Positions 1 to 10,500 of a stretch of DNA of 64,000 bases are shown one piece after another. The notes beneath the pieces were generated by a model, which made no database searches, was not told the DNA's origin, and saw only the letters and a program-made list of their open reading frames with translations. The translations under genes and the position numbers were made by a program. Origin of the DNA: Clostridia bacterium (GTDB taxonomy: Bacteria; Bacillota; Clostridia; Christensenellales; UBA1242); contig CAAGAD010000005.1 in the NCBI GenBank assembly GCA_900767715.1, positions 372,001 through 436,000 on the forward strand. The letters run 5' to 3'. The first letter of the stretch is position 1; each line of letters opens with the position of its first letter.

Positions 1-3000
1 TAATATCTACGCCCGCGTTGAGTGGGTCGTTCTCATTGTCCAAAAGTTCAAGTTTGGCATTACCGCCACCGAACAGTTCTCTAAATACTTCGGTGAAGTT
101 TTTGTTGATTTTCTCAAATTCGGTGTTGAACTTGGTGGTCATTTCGTCCGAAAGTTCTTTGATTGCACTCACTGTGTCGGCTTCGGCTTTTTCAAGGTCA
201 GCAATCTGCTTGGTTAGGTCTATGTAGCGTGCGTTTTCGCTCTCAAACTGGTCAATGGCTGCCACGTTGATTGAGCCCAAGGCGTTGATTTTGGTCTTCA
301 ACTTACTAATTGAAATTGCGCCTTGTTTTGCGTCATAGTCTGCTTTCTTGAATGGCAAGCAATCGCTGTATATCATCGAATATTCTTCGTAAATGCGTTC
401 TTGCAAGGCTTCAATGTCTTGGTCGAATTTTTGCTTGCGGTTTTCTTCTTGCACTACCCTATTTTGCAAGCGTGCGAGTTCGACTTGCGCGTTGTTTTTC
501 TGCTCGTCAAGCGCGCGAATGTCGTGGTTAAGAGAAGTCTTGTATTCGTCATAGTGAGCAATCTTGTCTTCTGCTTCTGCAAGGCGGGCTTTGAGTGCAA
601 GGCTCTCTTCATCATTAAGCGTATCGGCTTGCATTTTGAACGCTTGTTCGTAAATGGCTTTTTGGTCGTTGTATTCGCTTTCTGCACGCTTTACAAGGTC
701 GTTGTTCGATTCGATTTCCGCTTGCAAATTCATTATTTGACTGTTCAAATTGCGCAACTTTTCTTCTGTCTCGGCAATCTTGACTTTGATAACAGTCATC
801 TCGTTATTAAACTTGTCGCGACGTGCTTTGAGTTCTGCATAAACAGACTGACGGCTGGTGATTTCTTGGTCAGCCTTTTCAAAACTCTCTTCGCAATCAG
901 TGTCGAGCGAACCCAAGTTCTTGCTCAAATCGTTGATAGCAAGGTCGAGTTGGTCAAGGAAGGCTTTTTTGTCTGCGATGTCGCTCTCGATTTGTTGTTG
1001 TTTTTCGAGCAAATTTGAGTGAATGCTGGTTAAACTGCTGAGTTCGATTTTCGCGCTGTTTAGTTCTTCGTTGATGTTCTCAATTTCTTGCGCGAGTTTG
1101 TCTTTTGCATTGTTGAGTTTGTTTAGATTATCGGTTATGCTGGCAATGTCTTTTTTAAGGTTGTTGATGAGCGCATTGCAGTTGTTAATTTCGGTTTCTT
1201 TGCCGAGAATGCTGACGTCGTTAGACTTTTTGCTACCGCCCGTCATTGTGCCTTGTGGCGAGAGAATGTCGCCTTCAAGTGTGACAATGCGGAAGGTGTA
1301 ACGGCTTGCCTTGGCAACGGCAACGGCGTTGTCGAGCGTGTCAACAATCACTGTTCCGCCCAAAAGACTGGCAATGGCACGTTCGTAAACCTTGTCGTAT
1401 TTGATGAGTTGGCTGGCAATGCCTATGCAACCCTTGTGGTTTGAGTAAGGATTGTATTCGTAACTCACGTCACGCGACTTAACAGACGTGAGTGGCATAA
1501 AGGTGGCACGTCCCGCACGGGTAGCCTTCAAATAGTCCACTAGGGATTGAGCGCGACTTTCGTCTGCTGTGATGATGTTTTGAATGGCGCTACCCAAAGC
1601 CATTTCAATGGCGGTCTGGTAACGTTCTGGCACTTCGATAACATTACCCACTACGCCCATAATGTTGCTTTTGAGTTGCAAGTTGGTTGCGCTGTCTTTG
1701 AGCAAACGTCTAACTGCGTAACCATAGCCTTCATATTCGGCTTGGAGTGACTTCAAAAGTGTGATTTTGTTCTCTGCGTTGGATAGAACAAGTCGGTCGT
1801 TGTTCAACTTCTCGTTGAGTGCGTTGATGTTGGCAGTGTATTCAGTGAGTTGGTTATTTTTACTCTCAATGCTGGTGGCAAGGTTATCCACCCTAGCCTG
1901 CACTGACTCGATACTCTTTCGACTATTTGCAATGAAAGTGTTGTTCGAGTTTTGCGCACGAATGAGCGCATCGAGATTGCGCTGTTCGGTTTGTTTGTTT
2001 TGGTTGAGCGCGTCAATCTTGGCGTTGAGCCCACTGGCACTTGCCTTGATTTCTGCCAAACGAGTAAGGTTGGCAAGCATATTGCGCTGGTTGTCTTGGT
2101 CGTCACCTTCGGCGCGAGTGAGCGAGTCCATAACTTCCAAATATTGTGTATTGATGGCTTCGGCTTGACTCTTTTGCTTATTTAAAAGCGAAAGTTGGTT
2201 GTCGCGTTCTTGGGTCAAGTTTTCGAGCAAGGTTTTGCGCTGGGATTCGTCGAGTGTGTAGCGTTGTAAAAGTTCGGCACTACGTGTCGATTGCTCTTTT
2301 AGGTGGCTAAGGCGTTCGTTCAATAGGTTCTGTTCGCCTTGGCGTTTTTCGAGTTGGACGGTATAGTTCAAAATGTCGTCACGAATGGCAGAAATATTGC
2401 GGTCAGTTTTGCTGATTTCGTCCATTGATGAGTCGTATTTTATTTTTAAACTAGAAAGGTCGTTTTGTTTGAGTTCGACGGCTTCTTGTAGTCCTTGCAA
2501 TTTGTCCAAAATCTCTTGCTTGCTTTGGTTGGCGTTATCTACCGTGTAAAGATAGTTATTGATTTCCAAATCTTTAAGTTCGGTCTTGTATTCGAGATAG
2601 AGTTTAGCGTCTTCGCTTTGCTTCTTCAATGGTCCAATATGGCGCTCGGTTTCGAGCACAATATCTCTCAAACGTGTCATATTGTCGCGATAACGTTCAA
2701 GTCGGCGTTCACTTTCGAGTTTCTTTGCCTTGAATTTGCTGATACCGGCTGCGTCCTCAAAAATGCTACGACGGTCTTCTGGTTTGGAGTTAATAATTTC
2801 ATCAACCTTACCTTGACCGATGATTGAATAGCCGTCACGACCGATACCACTGTCGTACAATAGGTCGGTGATGTCTTTGAGTCGGCAAGGTTTCTTGTTT
2901 ATGTAATATTCACTCTCGCCAGAACGGAAGAGTTTACGCGTAATGCTGATTTCGTCATACTCCACATTAAACCATTTGTTTGTGTTGTCGAATACGATTG

Positions 3001-3244
3001 TTACTTCGCAATAACTGAGTTTTTTGCGTTTCTCTGTGCCGGCGAAAATAACGTCTTGCATAGATTTACCACGCAAAGTCTTGCTGGACTGTTCGCCCAA
3101 CACCCAACGGATTGCATCGCCGACGTTGCTCTTGCCACAGCCGTTCGGCCCGACAATCGCCGTAATACCGCCATCAAAGTTGATGGTGATTTTGTCGGCA
3201 AATGACTTAAATCCTATCATTTCTAGTTGCTTAAATGCGTTCAT
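1..3244 (-). CDS. smc: Chromosome segregation ATPase SMC (C-terminus cut by window edge)
   Basis: SMC is the coiled-coil ATPase of the bacterial condensin complex (partners ScpA and ScpB) and organises the nucleoid. The reading frame opens with ATG at 3244-3242, preceded by AGGAAA, and stays open to base 1, giving about 1081 residues of a protein usually near 1180. The N-terminus reads MNAFKQLEMIGFKSFADK, followed by a Walker A loop GPNGCGKSN at residues 32-40. A long heptad-rich coiled coil follows, then a hinge-like region with GTRAG-style sequence and TGGS. The missing C-terminus should hold the signature motif and Walker B. It is the last gene of the ligA-side minus-strand run, 80 nt beyond ligA. 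Confidence 0.97.
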   Translation of the reverse strand, partial: MNAFKQLEMIGFKSFADKITINFDGGITAIVGPNGCGKSNVGDAIRWVLGEQSSKTLRGKSMQDVIFAGTEKRKKLSYCEVTIVFDNTNKWFNVEYDEISITRKLFRSGESEYYINKKPCRLKDITDLLYDSGIGRDGYSIIGQGKVDEIINSKPEDRRSIFEDAAGISKFKAKKLESERRLERYRDNMTRLRDIVLETERHIGPLKKQSEDAKLYLEYKTELKDLEINNYLYTVDNANQSKQEILDKLQGLQEAVELKQNDLSSLKIKYDSSMDEISKTDRNISAIRDDILNYTVQLEKRQGEQNLLNERLSHLKEQSTRSAELLQRYTLDESQRKTLLENLTQERDNQLSLLNKQKSQAEAINTQYLEVMDSLTRAEGDDQDNQRNMLANLTRLAEIKASASGLNAKIDALNQNKQTEQRNLDALIRAQNSNNTFIANSRKSIESVQARVDNLATSIESKNNQLTEYTANINALNEKLNNDRLVLSNAENKITLLKSLQAEYEGYGYAVRRLLKDSATNLQLKSNIMGVVGNVIEVPERYQTAIEMALGSAIQNIITADESRAQSLVDYLKATRAGRATFMPLTSVKSRDVSYEYNPYSNHKGCIGIASQLIKYDKVYERAIASLLGGTVIVDTLDNAVAVAKASRYTFRIVTLEGDILSPQGTMTGGSKKSNDVSILGKETEINNCNALINNLKKDIASITDNLNKLNNAKDKLAQEIENINEELNSAKIELSSLTSIHSNLLEKQQQIESDIADKKAFLDQLDLAINDLSKNLGSLDTDCEESFEKADQEITSRQSVYAELKARRDKFNNEMTVIKVKIAETEEKLRNLNSQIMNLQAEIESNNDLVKRAESEYNDQKAIYEQAFKMQADTLNDEESLALKARLAEAEDKIAHYDEYKTSLNHDIRALDEQKNNAQVELARLQNRVVQEENRKQKFDQDIEALQERIYEEYSMIYSDCLPFKKADYDAKQGAISISKLKTKINALGSINVAAIDQFESENARYIDLTKQIADLEKAEADTVSAIKELSDEMTTKFNTEFEKINKNFTEVFRELFGGGNAKLELLDNENDPLNAGVDI

Positions 3245-3324
3245 TAGATTTTTTCCTAAATAATTTTGTTACGATACATTGTAACAAATAATAATTTTTT
3301 TTCAAAACAATTTTTGCCTTATTT

Positions 3325-5280
3325 TTATTGTTTGAGCCATTCGTCAAGGTCAGTTTCGTAAATTAAAGGTATGTTTAGGCTCTGCGCCTTATTGAGTTTA
3401 CTGCCCGCGTCCGCGCCGACAACGACAAAATCTGTCTTGGCGCTGACACTTCCCGTGACATTTGCGCCCTTATTCTGCAAAATTTCGGTGAGTTGGTTGC
3501 GTGTGTATTTTTCAAGACTGCCTGTGAGCACAATCGTCTTGCCTTTGAAGAAAGCAGAGTGCTCGCTCACGTCTTTGTAGGCAATCTCCACGCCTAGCGA
3601 CAAAAGTTCGTTGATGTTGTGAATGTTGTTCTCGTCGGCAAAATATTCAATGACTGACTGCGCCATAATCTCGCCAAAATCGTAAATAGCGGTTAGGCTC
3701 GCCATATCTGCGTGAATAAGGTCGTCAAGAGTGGCAAAGTTTTGAGATAGAATGAGCGCGCTCTTTTTGCCAATATTTAGAATGCCGAGAGCGAATATAA
3801 AGTTGGCAAAATTGACTTTTTTGCTCTTTTCAATGCTGTCAACAAGGTTCTGCGCCTTTTTGTCCTTGAAAAGCGGAAGATTGACAATGTCGTCAAGTTT
3901 GAGCGTGTATAATTGGTATGGGAAAGCGAGTCCCAACTCTTGGTGCAAGAGCAAAATTGTCTTGTCACTAAGCCCGGCAATGTTCATTGCGTCACGGCTG
4001 GAAAAGTGCGTTAGGCGGTCGATGATTTGGTCAATGCAACCCGACTCGTTGCGACAGAACAAATTAGCGCCATACTCTACGAGCGGGCTATGACAACAAG
4101 GACAATTTGTCGGTTGAATGACAGGTCGAGAGTCGTCATATTCTTCCACTAGCCCCATAATCTCTGGAATCACTTCGTTGCTTCGGCGAATGAGAACTCG
4201 GCTGTTTATGCTCACCTTTTTCTTTTGAATGTCGCCCATATTGTTGAGCGTGGCACGCGAAATGGTTGCCCCCGCCAACTCGACTGGTTCTAGGCAAGCG
4301 ATTGGCGTAATTTTGCCCGTGCGCCCCACCTGCCAAATGACGTCTTGGAGTATGGTGGTTGTCTCTTGCGCTTCAAATTTAAATGCCATTGCCCAGCGTG
4401 GAAATTTGGCAGTGAAACCAAGTTTAGCGCGCGTATCGGCTTCGCAAACTTTGATAACCGCCCCGTCAATGAGCACGTCAAGGCTGGACTTTTGCGCGTC
4501 GATTTCGTTCAATTTTTGCCAGATTGTATCGAAATCTTGCGTGATGAGTACGTTATGTTCCACTTCAAAGCCGTTTTCTGCCAAAAAGTCAAACATTTCT
4601 TGCTGGGTGGAAAGCGTCTTATTTTCGACCAATTCCACCGAATAGAGAAAGGCGGAAAGGTTGCGACTGCGCGTCACTTCGGGGTCGAGATTTCGCAGTG
4701 CGCCGGCGGCAGCATTGCGCGGATTTTTGAGTAGTTCGGTGGCGGTTTTGTTGTAAGCGTTGAATGCCGAATTAGTCATCATCACTTCCCCACGCACGAT
4801 TACGCGGTCGCGGAATTTGATTGTCTTGGGCACATTCTTGATTGTTCGCACTTGGGCGGTCACGTCTTCACCGATAAGACCGTTGCCACGTGTCACCGCG
4901 CGGAAAAGTGCGCCGTTGCGATACTCAATGACAATGCTGAGTCCGTCGTATTTGTATTCAAGCGAAAAGTGTGTGTTTGGGTAGTCACGCACAACGTCGT
5001 CAAACCACTTCTTCAATGCGTCTTGGGTGCGACATTTGGCAAGGCTGTAAAGCGGAACTTCGTGCTTAACCTTGGTAAAGCCCGCCAGCACAGTGTCGCC
5101 CACTTTCTGCGTTGGGCTGTCTGGCAAAACAACGCCAGACTCGGCTTCAAGGGCAACAAGACGGTCGTAGAGTTCGTCATACTCCTTGTCGCTGATTGTT
5201 GGGTTGTCAAGCGTGTAATAATTGTAGTTGGCGGTTTTGATTTTCTCGATGAGAAATTTCATTTCTTGTACGAAATCCAT
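3325..5280 (-). CDS. ligA: NAD+-dependent DNA ligase LigA
   Basis: LigA seals nicks during replication and repair using NAD+. At 651 residues it has normal family length. The adenylation motif is KYDG, with the nucleophilic lysine at K110. An OB-fold region, a four-cysteine zinc finger (CPCC ... C ... C, about residues 395-420), helix-hairpin-helix repeats and a C-terminal BRCT domain (about residues 570-651, starting near FFKGKTIVLTG) follow. The start is supported by AAGGAG just upstream. It lies 8 nt behind the pcrA stop codon, the common Bacillota pcrA-ligA pair, so the two are probably co-transcribed. Confidence 0.98.
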   Translation of the reverse strand: MDFVQEMKFLIEKIKTANYNYYTLDNPTISDKEYDELYDRLVALEAESGVVLPDSPTQKVGDTVLAGFTKVKHEVPLYSLAKCRTQDALKKWFDDVVRDYPNTHFSLEYKYDGLSIVIEYRNGALFRAVTRGNGLIGEDVTAQVRTIKNVPKTIKFRDRVIVRGEVMMTNSAFNAYNKTATELLKNPRNAAAGALRNLDPEVTRSRNLSAFLYSVELVENKTLSTQQEMFDFLAENGFEVEHNVLITQDFDTIWQKLNEIDAQKSSLDVLIDGAVIKVCEADTRAKLGFTAKFPRWAMAFKFEAQETTTILQDVIWQVGRTGKITPIACLEPVELAGATISRATLNNMGDIQKKKVSINSRVLIRRSNEVIPEIMGLVEEYDDSRPVIQPTNCPCCHSPLVEYGANLFCRNESGCIDQIIDRLTHFSSRDAMNIAGLSDKTILLLHQELGLAFPYQLYTLKLDDIVNLPLFKDKKAQNLVDSIEKSKKVNFANFIFALGILNIGKKSALILSQNFATLDDLIHADMASLTAIYDFGEIMAQSVIEYFADENNIHNINELLSLGVEIAYKDVSEHSAFFKGKTIVLTGSLEKYTRNQLTEILQNKGANVTGSVSAKTDFVVVGADAGSKLNKAQSLNIPLIYETDLDEWLKQ

Positions 5281-5288
5281 AATTCTCC

Positions 5289-7439
5289 TTAATATTCTAC
5301 AAGAGTGATTGGCGCGTAGTCTAGCGACAAAATTTTGACGCCAAAGGCCTCAAACGCGATAGACACAGTGCCGTTCTCGTTCACATTGGCGTTGTCCACG
5401 ATTTTGCCACGACCAAAGTGTGGGTGGTAAACGAGTTGCCCGATTTGAGCGCGGTCACGTGCTAGGCGTGGTGAACTCTCTTGCGGTGCGGTTGTTTTTG
5501 GTGCAAACTGGGTACGCGCAAAGGTGTGTTCGGTGCGGTTGTATGGCTTTACGATATCCATTTCTTTTAGGAAACGGCTTGGTTGCATATAGTCGCGCTT
5601 GCCATACATAAAGCGTGACTTGGCGTTGGATAGGAAAAGTTGTTTTCTGGCACGCGTGATTGCCACATACATAAGACGGCGCTCTTCTTCAAGGTCGTTG
5701 TCGTCGCCACCGCGAATGATTGGAAAGATTTTTTCTTCGCAACCGACCACAAATACGACATCAAATTCAAGACCTTTCGCCGAGTGAACGGTGGCAATTG
5801 TCACACTTTCACTGCCGTCGTCGTTGTCAATGTCGCTCATAAGTGTAACGCTTTCGAGATAGTCGCTGATTGTGGCTTCTGGGTTGGCTTCATCGTATTC
5901 CTTGATAGACTGTACGAGCGAATCTACGTTCATCGCGCGGTCAAGGTCGTCTTCGTCGTGGCGGTCAAACGCGTTCTTGATGCCAGCGTGTTCCACCACA
6001 TAATCGGCAAATAGCCCTAGACTGAGAATGCTGGCGTTCTCGCGCAAATCTCGTAAAATGTTGCGCAACGGCATAACCTTGGTCACTAGCGCGGTTGGAA
6101 AATCGAACTTGTCGATTTGGTCAATCACTTCGTAGAGTGGCAAGTTGTTATTTCGCGCTGTGTCAATCATTTTTTCCAAACTTACACTGCCGATACCTCT
6201 TTTCGGGAAATTGATACAACGAATAAGATTATGCTCGTCACGTGGGTTGCTGACTGCGGTGAAATACGCGAGTGTGTTCTTGATTTCTGCACGCTCAAAG
6301 AACTTAAATCCGCCGAAAATCTTGTGCGGAATGTTGTACATCAAAAGTTTTTCTTCAAAAGGACGCGAAAGAGCGTTTAGGCGCATTAAAATCGCCATAT
6401 TGCCGTAACTCTCGCCCTGGCGGTGCATTTCGGTTATGCGACGCACCACAAAGTCGGCTTCGGCTTGCTCGTCGTAGGCGGAATCGTAAATCACATCATT
6501 GCCCGTGTCGTTTTGGGTGTAGAGTGTTTTGTCCAAACGTTGCGTGTTGTTCTTGATAAGCATATTCGCTTTTTCAAGAATTTTCTTGGTCGAACGATAG
6601 TTTTCTTCCAGTTTGAGCACGGTGCAATTCGCAAAGTCTTTCGTAAAGTTGAAAAGATTTGAAATATTCGCCCCGCGCCAACCGTAAATGGACTGGTCTT
6701 CATCACCCACGGCGAGAATGTTGCCGTATTTACTGGCGATGAGTTTGACAATGTCATACTGCGCTTTGTTGGTGTCTTGGAACTCATCGATGTGAATGTA
6801 AAGGTATCTGTTTTGCACCGATTCTAGCACGGTTGGGTTGTCTTTGAGCAAGCGATAGCAGTTGACAAGTAGGTCGTCAAAGTCCATTGCATTGTTTTTG
6901 ATGAGCGCCTTTTGGTAGAGCGTGTAGCCGTCTAAAATCTGCTTGGCGATTGGCAAATAACTGTACGTCTGCGCGTATTTGTCTATCGGCATATTTTCAT
7001 TTTTTACATTGGAAAAATGCCATTTAAGTTTGTCTTTTGTGTCTTCATCGTCGATGAGCATTTCGTTAAAGACGTCTTTCAAAATTTTGTTGCGGTCTGG
7101 GTCGCTGTAAATGGTGAAATTCGCGCTATATTCGGGTAAAAAAGACACATATTGGCGCAAAAGTCGTGCACATAGTGAGTGGAATGTGCAGACAGTGACG
7201 GCGTCGCCATTAGGTGCAAGGTTGTGCACACGTTCACGCATTTCGCCGGCGGCTTTGTTGGTAAACGTGATTGCCAAGATGTTCCAAGGGTTGACGCCCT
7301 TTTCGGTGATAAGATATGCTATGCGGTGGGTCAAAAGTCGCGTCTTGCCACTGCCCGCGCCGGCGGACACCAAAACTGCGCCTTCGGTACACTTGACCGC
7401 TTGATATTGTTCTTTGTTTAGTAATGTAGAATAGTCCAT
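5289..7439 (-). CDS. pcrA: ATP-dependent 3'-5' DNA helicase, UvrD/PcrA family
   Basis: Superfamily 1A helicase acting in repair, replication-fork rescue and plasmid replication. It has 716 residues. Walker A AGAGSGKT lies at residues 26-33, a DEFQD Walker B box and the GDEDQSIYGWRGA motif in the middle, and motif VI-type VAITRARK near residue 580. The C-terminal segment with YHPHFGRGKI is the small beta-barrel domain typical of PcrA. The start has GGAG 8 nt upstream, and a TATAAT box is visible around 7455-7460 on the minus strand. It is followed closely by ligA. Confidence 0.96.
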   Translation of the reverse strand: MDYSTLLNKEQYQAVKCTEGAVLVSAGAGSGKTRLLTHRIAYLITEKGVNPWNILAITFTNKAAGEMRERVHNLAPNGDAVTVCTFHSLCARLLRQYVSFLPEYSANFTIYSDPDRNKILKDVFNEMLIDDEDTKDKLKWHFSNVKNENMPIDKYAQTYSYLPIAKQILDGYTLYQKALIKNNAMDFDDLLVNCYRLLKDNPTVLESVQNRYLYIHIDEFQDTNKAQYDIVKLIASKYGNILAVGDEDQSIYGWRGANISNLFNFTKDFANCTVLKLEENYRSTKKILEKANMLIKNNTQRLDKTLYTQNDTGNDVIYDSAYDEQAEADFVVRRITEMHRQGESYGNMAILMRLNALSRPFEEKLLMYNIPHKIFGGFKFFERAEIKNTLAYFTAVSNPRDEHNLIRCINFPKRGIGSVSLEKMIDTARNNNLPLYEVIDQIDKFDFPTALVTKVMPLRNILRDLRENASILSLGLFADYVVEHAGIKNAFDRHDEDDLDRAMNVDSLVQSIKEYDEANPEATISDYLESVTLMSDIDNDDGSESVTIATVHSAKGLEFDVVFVVGCEEKIFPIIRGGDDNDLEEERRLMYVAITRARKQLFLSNAKSRFMYGKRDYMQPSRFLKEMDIVKPYNRTEHTFARTQFAPKTTAPQESSPRLARDRAQIGQLVYHPHFGRGKIVDNANVNENGTVSIAFEAFGVKILSLDYAPITLVEY

Positions 7440-7485
7440 AATTTCTCCATATACATTATACCAATTTGGCGAAAAAAGGCAAAGA

Positions 7486-7514
7486 AAAAAGCACTTATGA
7501 AAAGTGCTTTTTTA
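7486..7514 (-). terminator. Rho-independent terminator of the GLUG surface gene
   Basis: AAGCACTTTTCATAAGTGCTT hairpin read on the minus strand, followed by a run of T. It lies directly after the stop codon at 7518 and separates the surface-protein gene from pcrA. Confidence 0.85.
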
Positions 7515-7517
7515 TCT

Positions 7518-10500
7518 TTATGCCCAAGTTTGTGATGTCAAGTTGATTGAAGTTGTAGCGGTCCTGATTGTAATGGTTGTGCTTTTACCAGTGGTCAAAT
7601 CCGTTACTAACCACTCACCTACCATCATATTGGTGATTGTTGTGTTGAACGTTACTGAAATATTTGTTTTCTTATGCAACAATGAATAGTTGTGTCCAGA
7701 TTGAGTTGTGAATCGAACTGAATTTGCGATGTCTGACCAGAATTCTTCGATTGAAGCGGTGTCAGATTCTGCTATGTAGTTAAGTTCATCATCTGTTGAA
7801 ATCAATTTACCAACACTACCATCTGCTTTTTTATCAATCCAACCAATGAATGTTCCGCCAATACCTTCCGACCTTGTAGGTAGTTTATTTGAAGTATTAG
7901 GGTCTGTTACTTGTGTGCCAGCAACGATTGTCAGTGTTGTGTTAGCCTTTTCAGACATTCTATCTTCACCGCTATCGGTGTTGAAGCGAATACCTTGTTT
8001 TGCGGTCAATACTTTGCCGAACTTAACGACAACAGCGGTTGTGTTGGTGTTGTTTGGCAAACTGAAATTCAATGTGATTGTGGTTGCATAGTTGGTTGCT
8101 GTGCCGGCGTCACCGAGTTTGGCAGTGATTGATGCCGAGCAGTTAGCCACAGTCTTGATTGTGGTTGGTTCTGAAACTGAGTACAATGTTGAGCCACCGA
8201 CTGTGATGCTGTCAATGTAGTAGTAGGTTGAGTTGACAGCGGAGTTGGCTGTGAACTTCAAGTTGACACCGGTCGAACCGTTGTTACGTCCTACATATTT
8301 GTAGCCATTGGTGATGCTAGTTTCTGTAACGAGTGAGTTGCTGTTTGTACAGCTAAACGAGCCCAAATCTGCATTGTTATTCGTAACAGTGAGCGTGTGT
8401 TTTGCGTAATTTGTGTCTTTGACGATTAGGCTTTCACCAGTGACTTTGTAGTTGTTGGTGAGTGCCAAGTTAGATTCCGAAACGCTGGTTGCGGAAGTGT
8501 TGAATGCCTTTGCGTGATTGAATAGTGTTTTGGTATTGACGTTCAAACTGAGATTCAATATTGTATCATGAATTGCGCTCTTGGTGTAATTATAACTGAA
8601 CACGGCGCGAACTGGTAAGTTTTGGCTCACTTTAGAGCCAGATGTGAAGACCAAACTGCCCTTGTTCTCTGTGCCGATTTTGTATGTTCCGGTAAATGTG
8701 CCACCTGTGACGTTGGCGCGAGAAATCTTGAAGTACATTCCGTCGCTGGCGTCAAGGTATGGGTAACCATTGTACAGACCTGCGGTTGTGTGCCATTTGC
8801 CCGCATAAGCAGATGTCCACTCGTAGTTGCCAGTCGAACCCGAAACGGCGGTCAAGTTGCCGAATGAGAAGCCGTATGGAGTGAATGTGGATTGTGCGGT
8901 GAAACTCTTGCCGTCAAGTATGCTACTAGATGTGGTGGTTGAGCCTGTGCCGTAAATCTTTTCCATATGCTCACTCTTGGTGTTGGTTGTACTGCCTGAT
9001 TTGAAATAGATTTTGTGGTCTGCAATGTAGTAAGATGTCTTGATTGCTGGGGTTACAGATGAGTTGGATACTGCGTTATCATAATAACCAGCCAATCCGC
9101 CTACTGTTCTGCTTGCGCTAGAATTTAAGTAACCGGTGAGTTTGCCGATAAAATAACAATTTTCCATATAAGCACCTTTTGCAAGGTAGCCTACCATACC
9201 ACCGATGTAACTTGCTTGGTCATAATCATAAGTAATATTGCTGGTGTTGCCTGTGGTGGCGCTGATACCAAGATTGCTAATCTTTGCGCCAGCAGAGACA
9301 TAACCGAACAAACCAACGTATGTATAGTTAGATGTGATGCCTAGTCCGGTGATGACTACTCCACCGCCGTTGAGTATGCCGGTGAATGCGTGTGCTTGGT
9401 CATAACCGATTGGACGCCAGTTGTTGCCCAAGTCGAAAGTGATTTGTGCTGGTGTAGTGGCGTTGTATGGAGATATCTTCCAATAATAGCCTTTCTTTGC
9501 ATTGTTCTCGTTGTAGTAGTTAGCCATTATCAAGAATTGTGCTTGTGTGGTTATGATGTATGGGTCGTTTTCTGCGCCCGAGCCAGTCATACCATTGGCA
9601 GTTGGGTCAAAATTCGTAGTAGGTGTAGATGGCGTTGGTGTGTAAGATGACCATCTAACCATCCAAGGATAGCCGTCGTTGACGCTGGAATCGAGAATCA
9701 TTACCCCTGTTGCACCATCACCGAAAATAATATCAGTGAAGTCGCCATAAGTTGAAATGACCTTCATATTTGTGTCACTAGTGAAAAGTGGTGAAGAATT
9801 GGTGTTAGTGAGAGTTATGTTACTTGTGCTAATTATTGAGCCATTACTGATGTATTGAAGTCTATCTTTATTGACAACTTCTTTAGTATATGCTGTGAAT
9901 GACGGTGTATATCTTGAATTAATTTCCATCGTGCAGTTATTAATTAAGTCGCGAGTTTCAGCCAAATCTTCATATATTGCTGGAATACCTGTGATGCCAC
10001 CAATCAATGAATTGTCACCATGGGAATTGTTCCCGTGATAATCATAGGCTATTGTGCCTTGGCTAATTGAAGCCGATGGACTACCATAACCTGTGATACC
10101 GCCGATTGCAATTTCTCTGCCGTCACTAGTATTGCCTGCCATATAACCACCAAAGGTGATTGTGCCTGTCCATAGTGCTGTGTCTATTGCGCCAGCTCGT
10201 GCGTTACCGTTGCTATCCACATATGTATTATTCATATAACCAACAACGCCACCGAAATAGTAGTAACCTTGGTTAGTGTTGTCATCGCCGTTGGAACCAC
10301 TGCTAGAACTGCCGTTGGCAATGACATTAATTGTAATGCCCTCGACAAATATATCGGCAATGATACCGCCACCGTTCTCACCAATCAAACTGCCGACAGA
10401 GACGAAATATGTGCCTGATGATGCCAAATCTACTGTTATCATACCGTCACCGCAGATGTGAATATTATAAAAGTTAGGTGGAAGTGATGGACCTGTATAT

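Noticed and set aside
323..1018. 231-codon plus-strand frame at the left edge
   Set aside because: Antisense to the smc coiled coil; hydrophobic translation is a by-product of Glu/Lys/Gln codons on the other strand.
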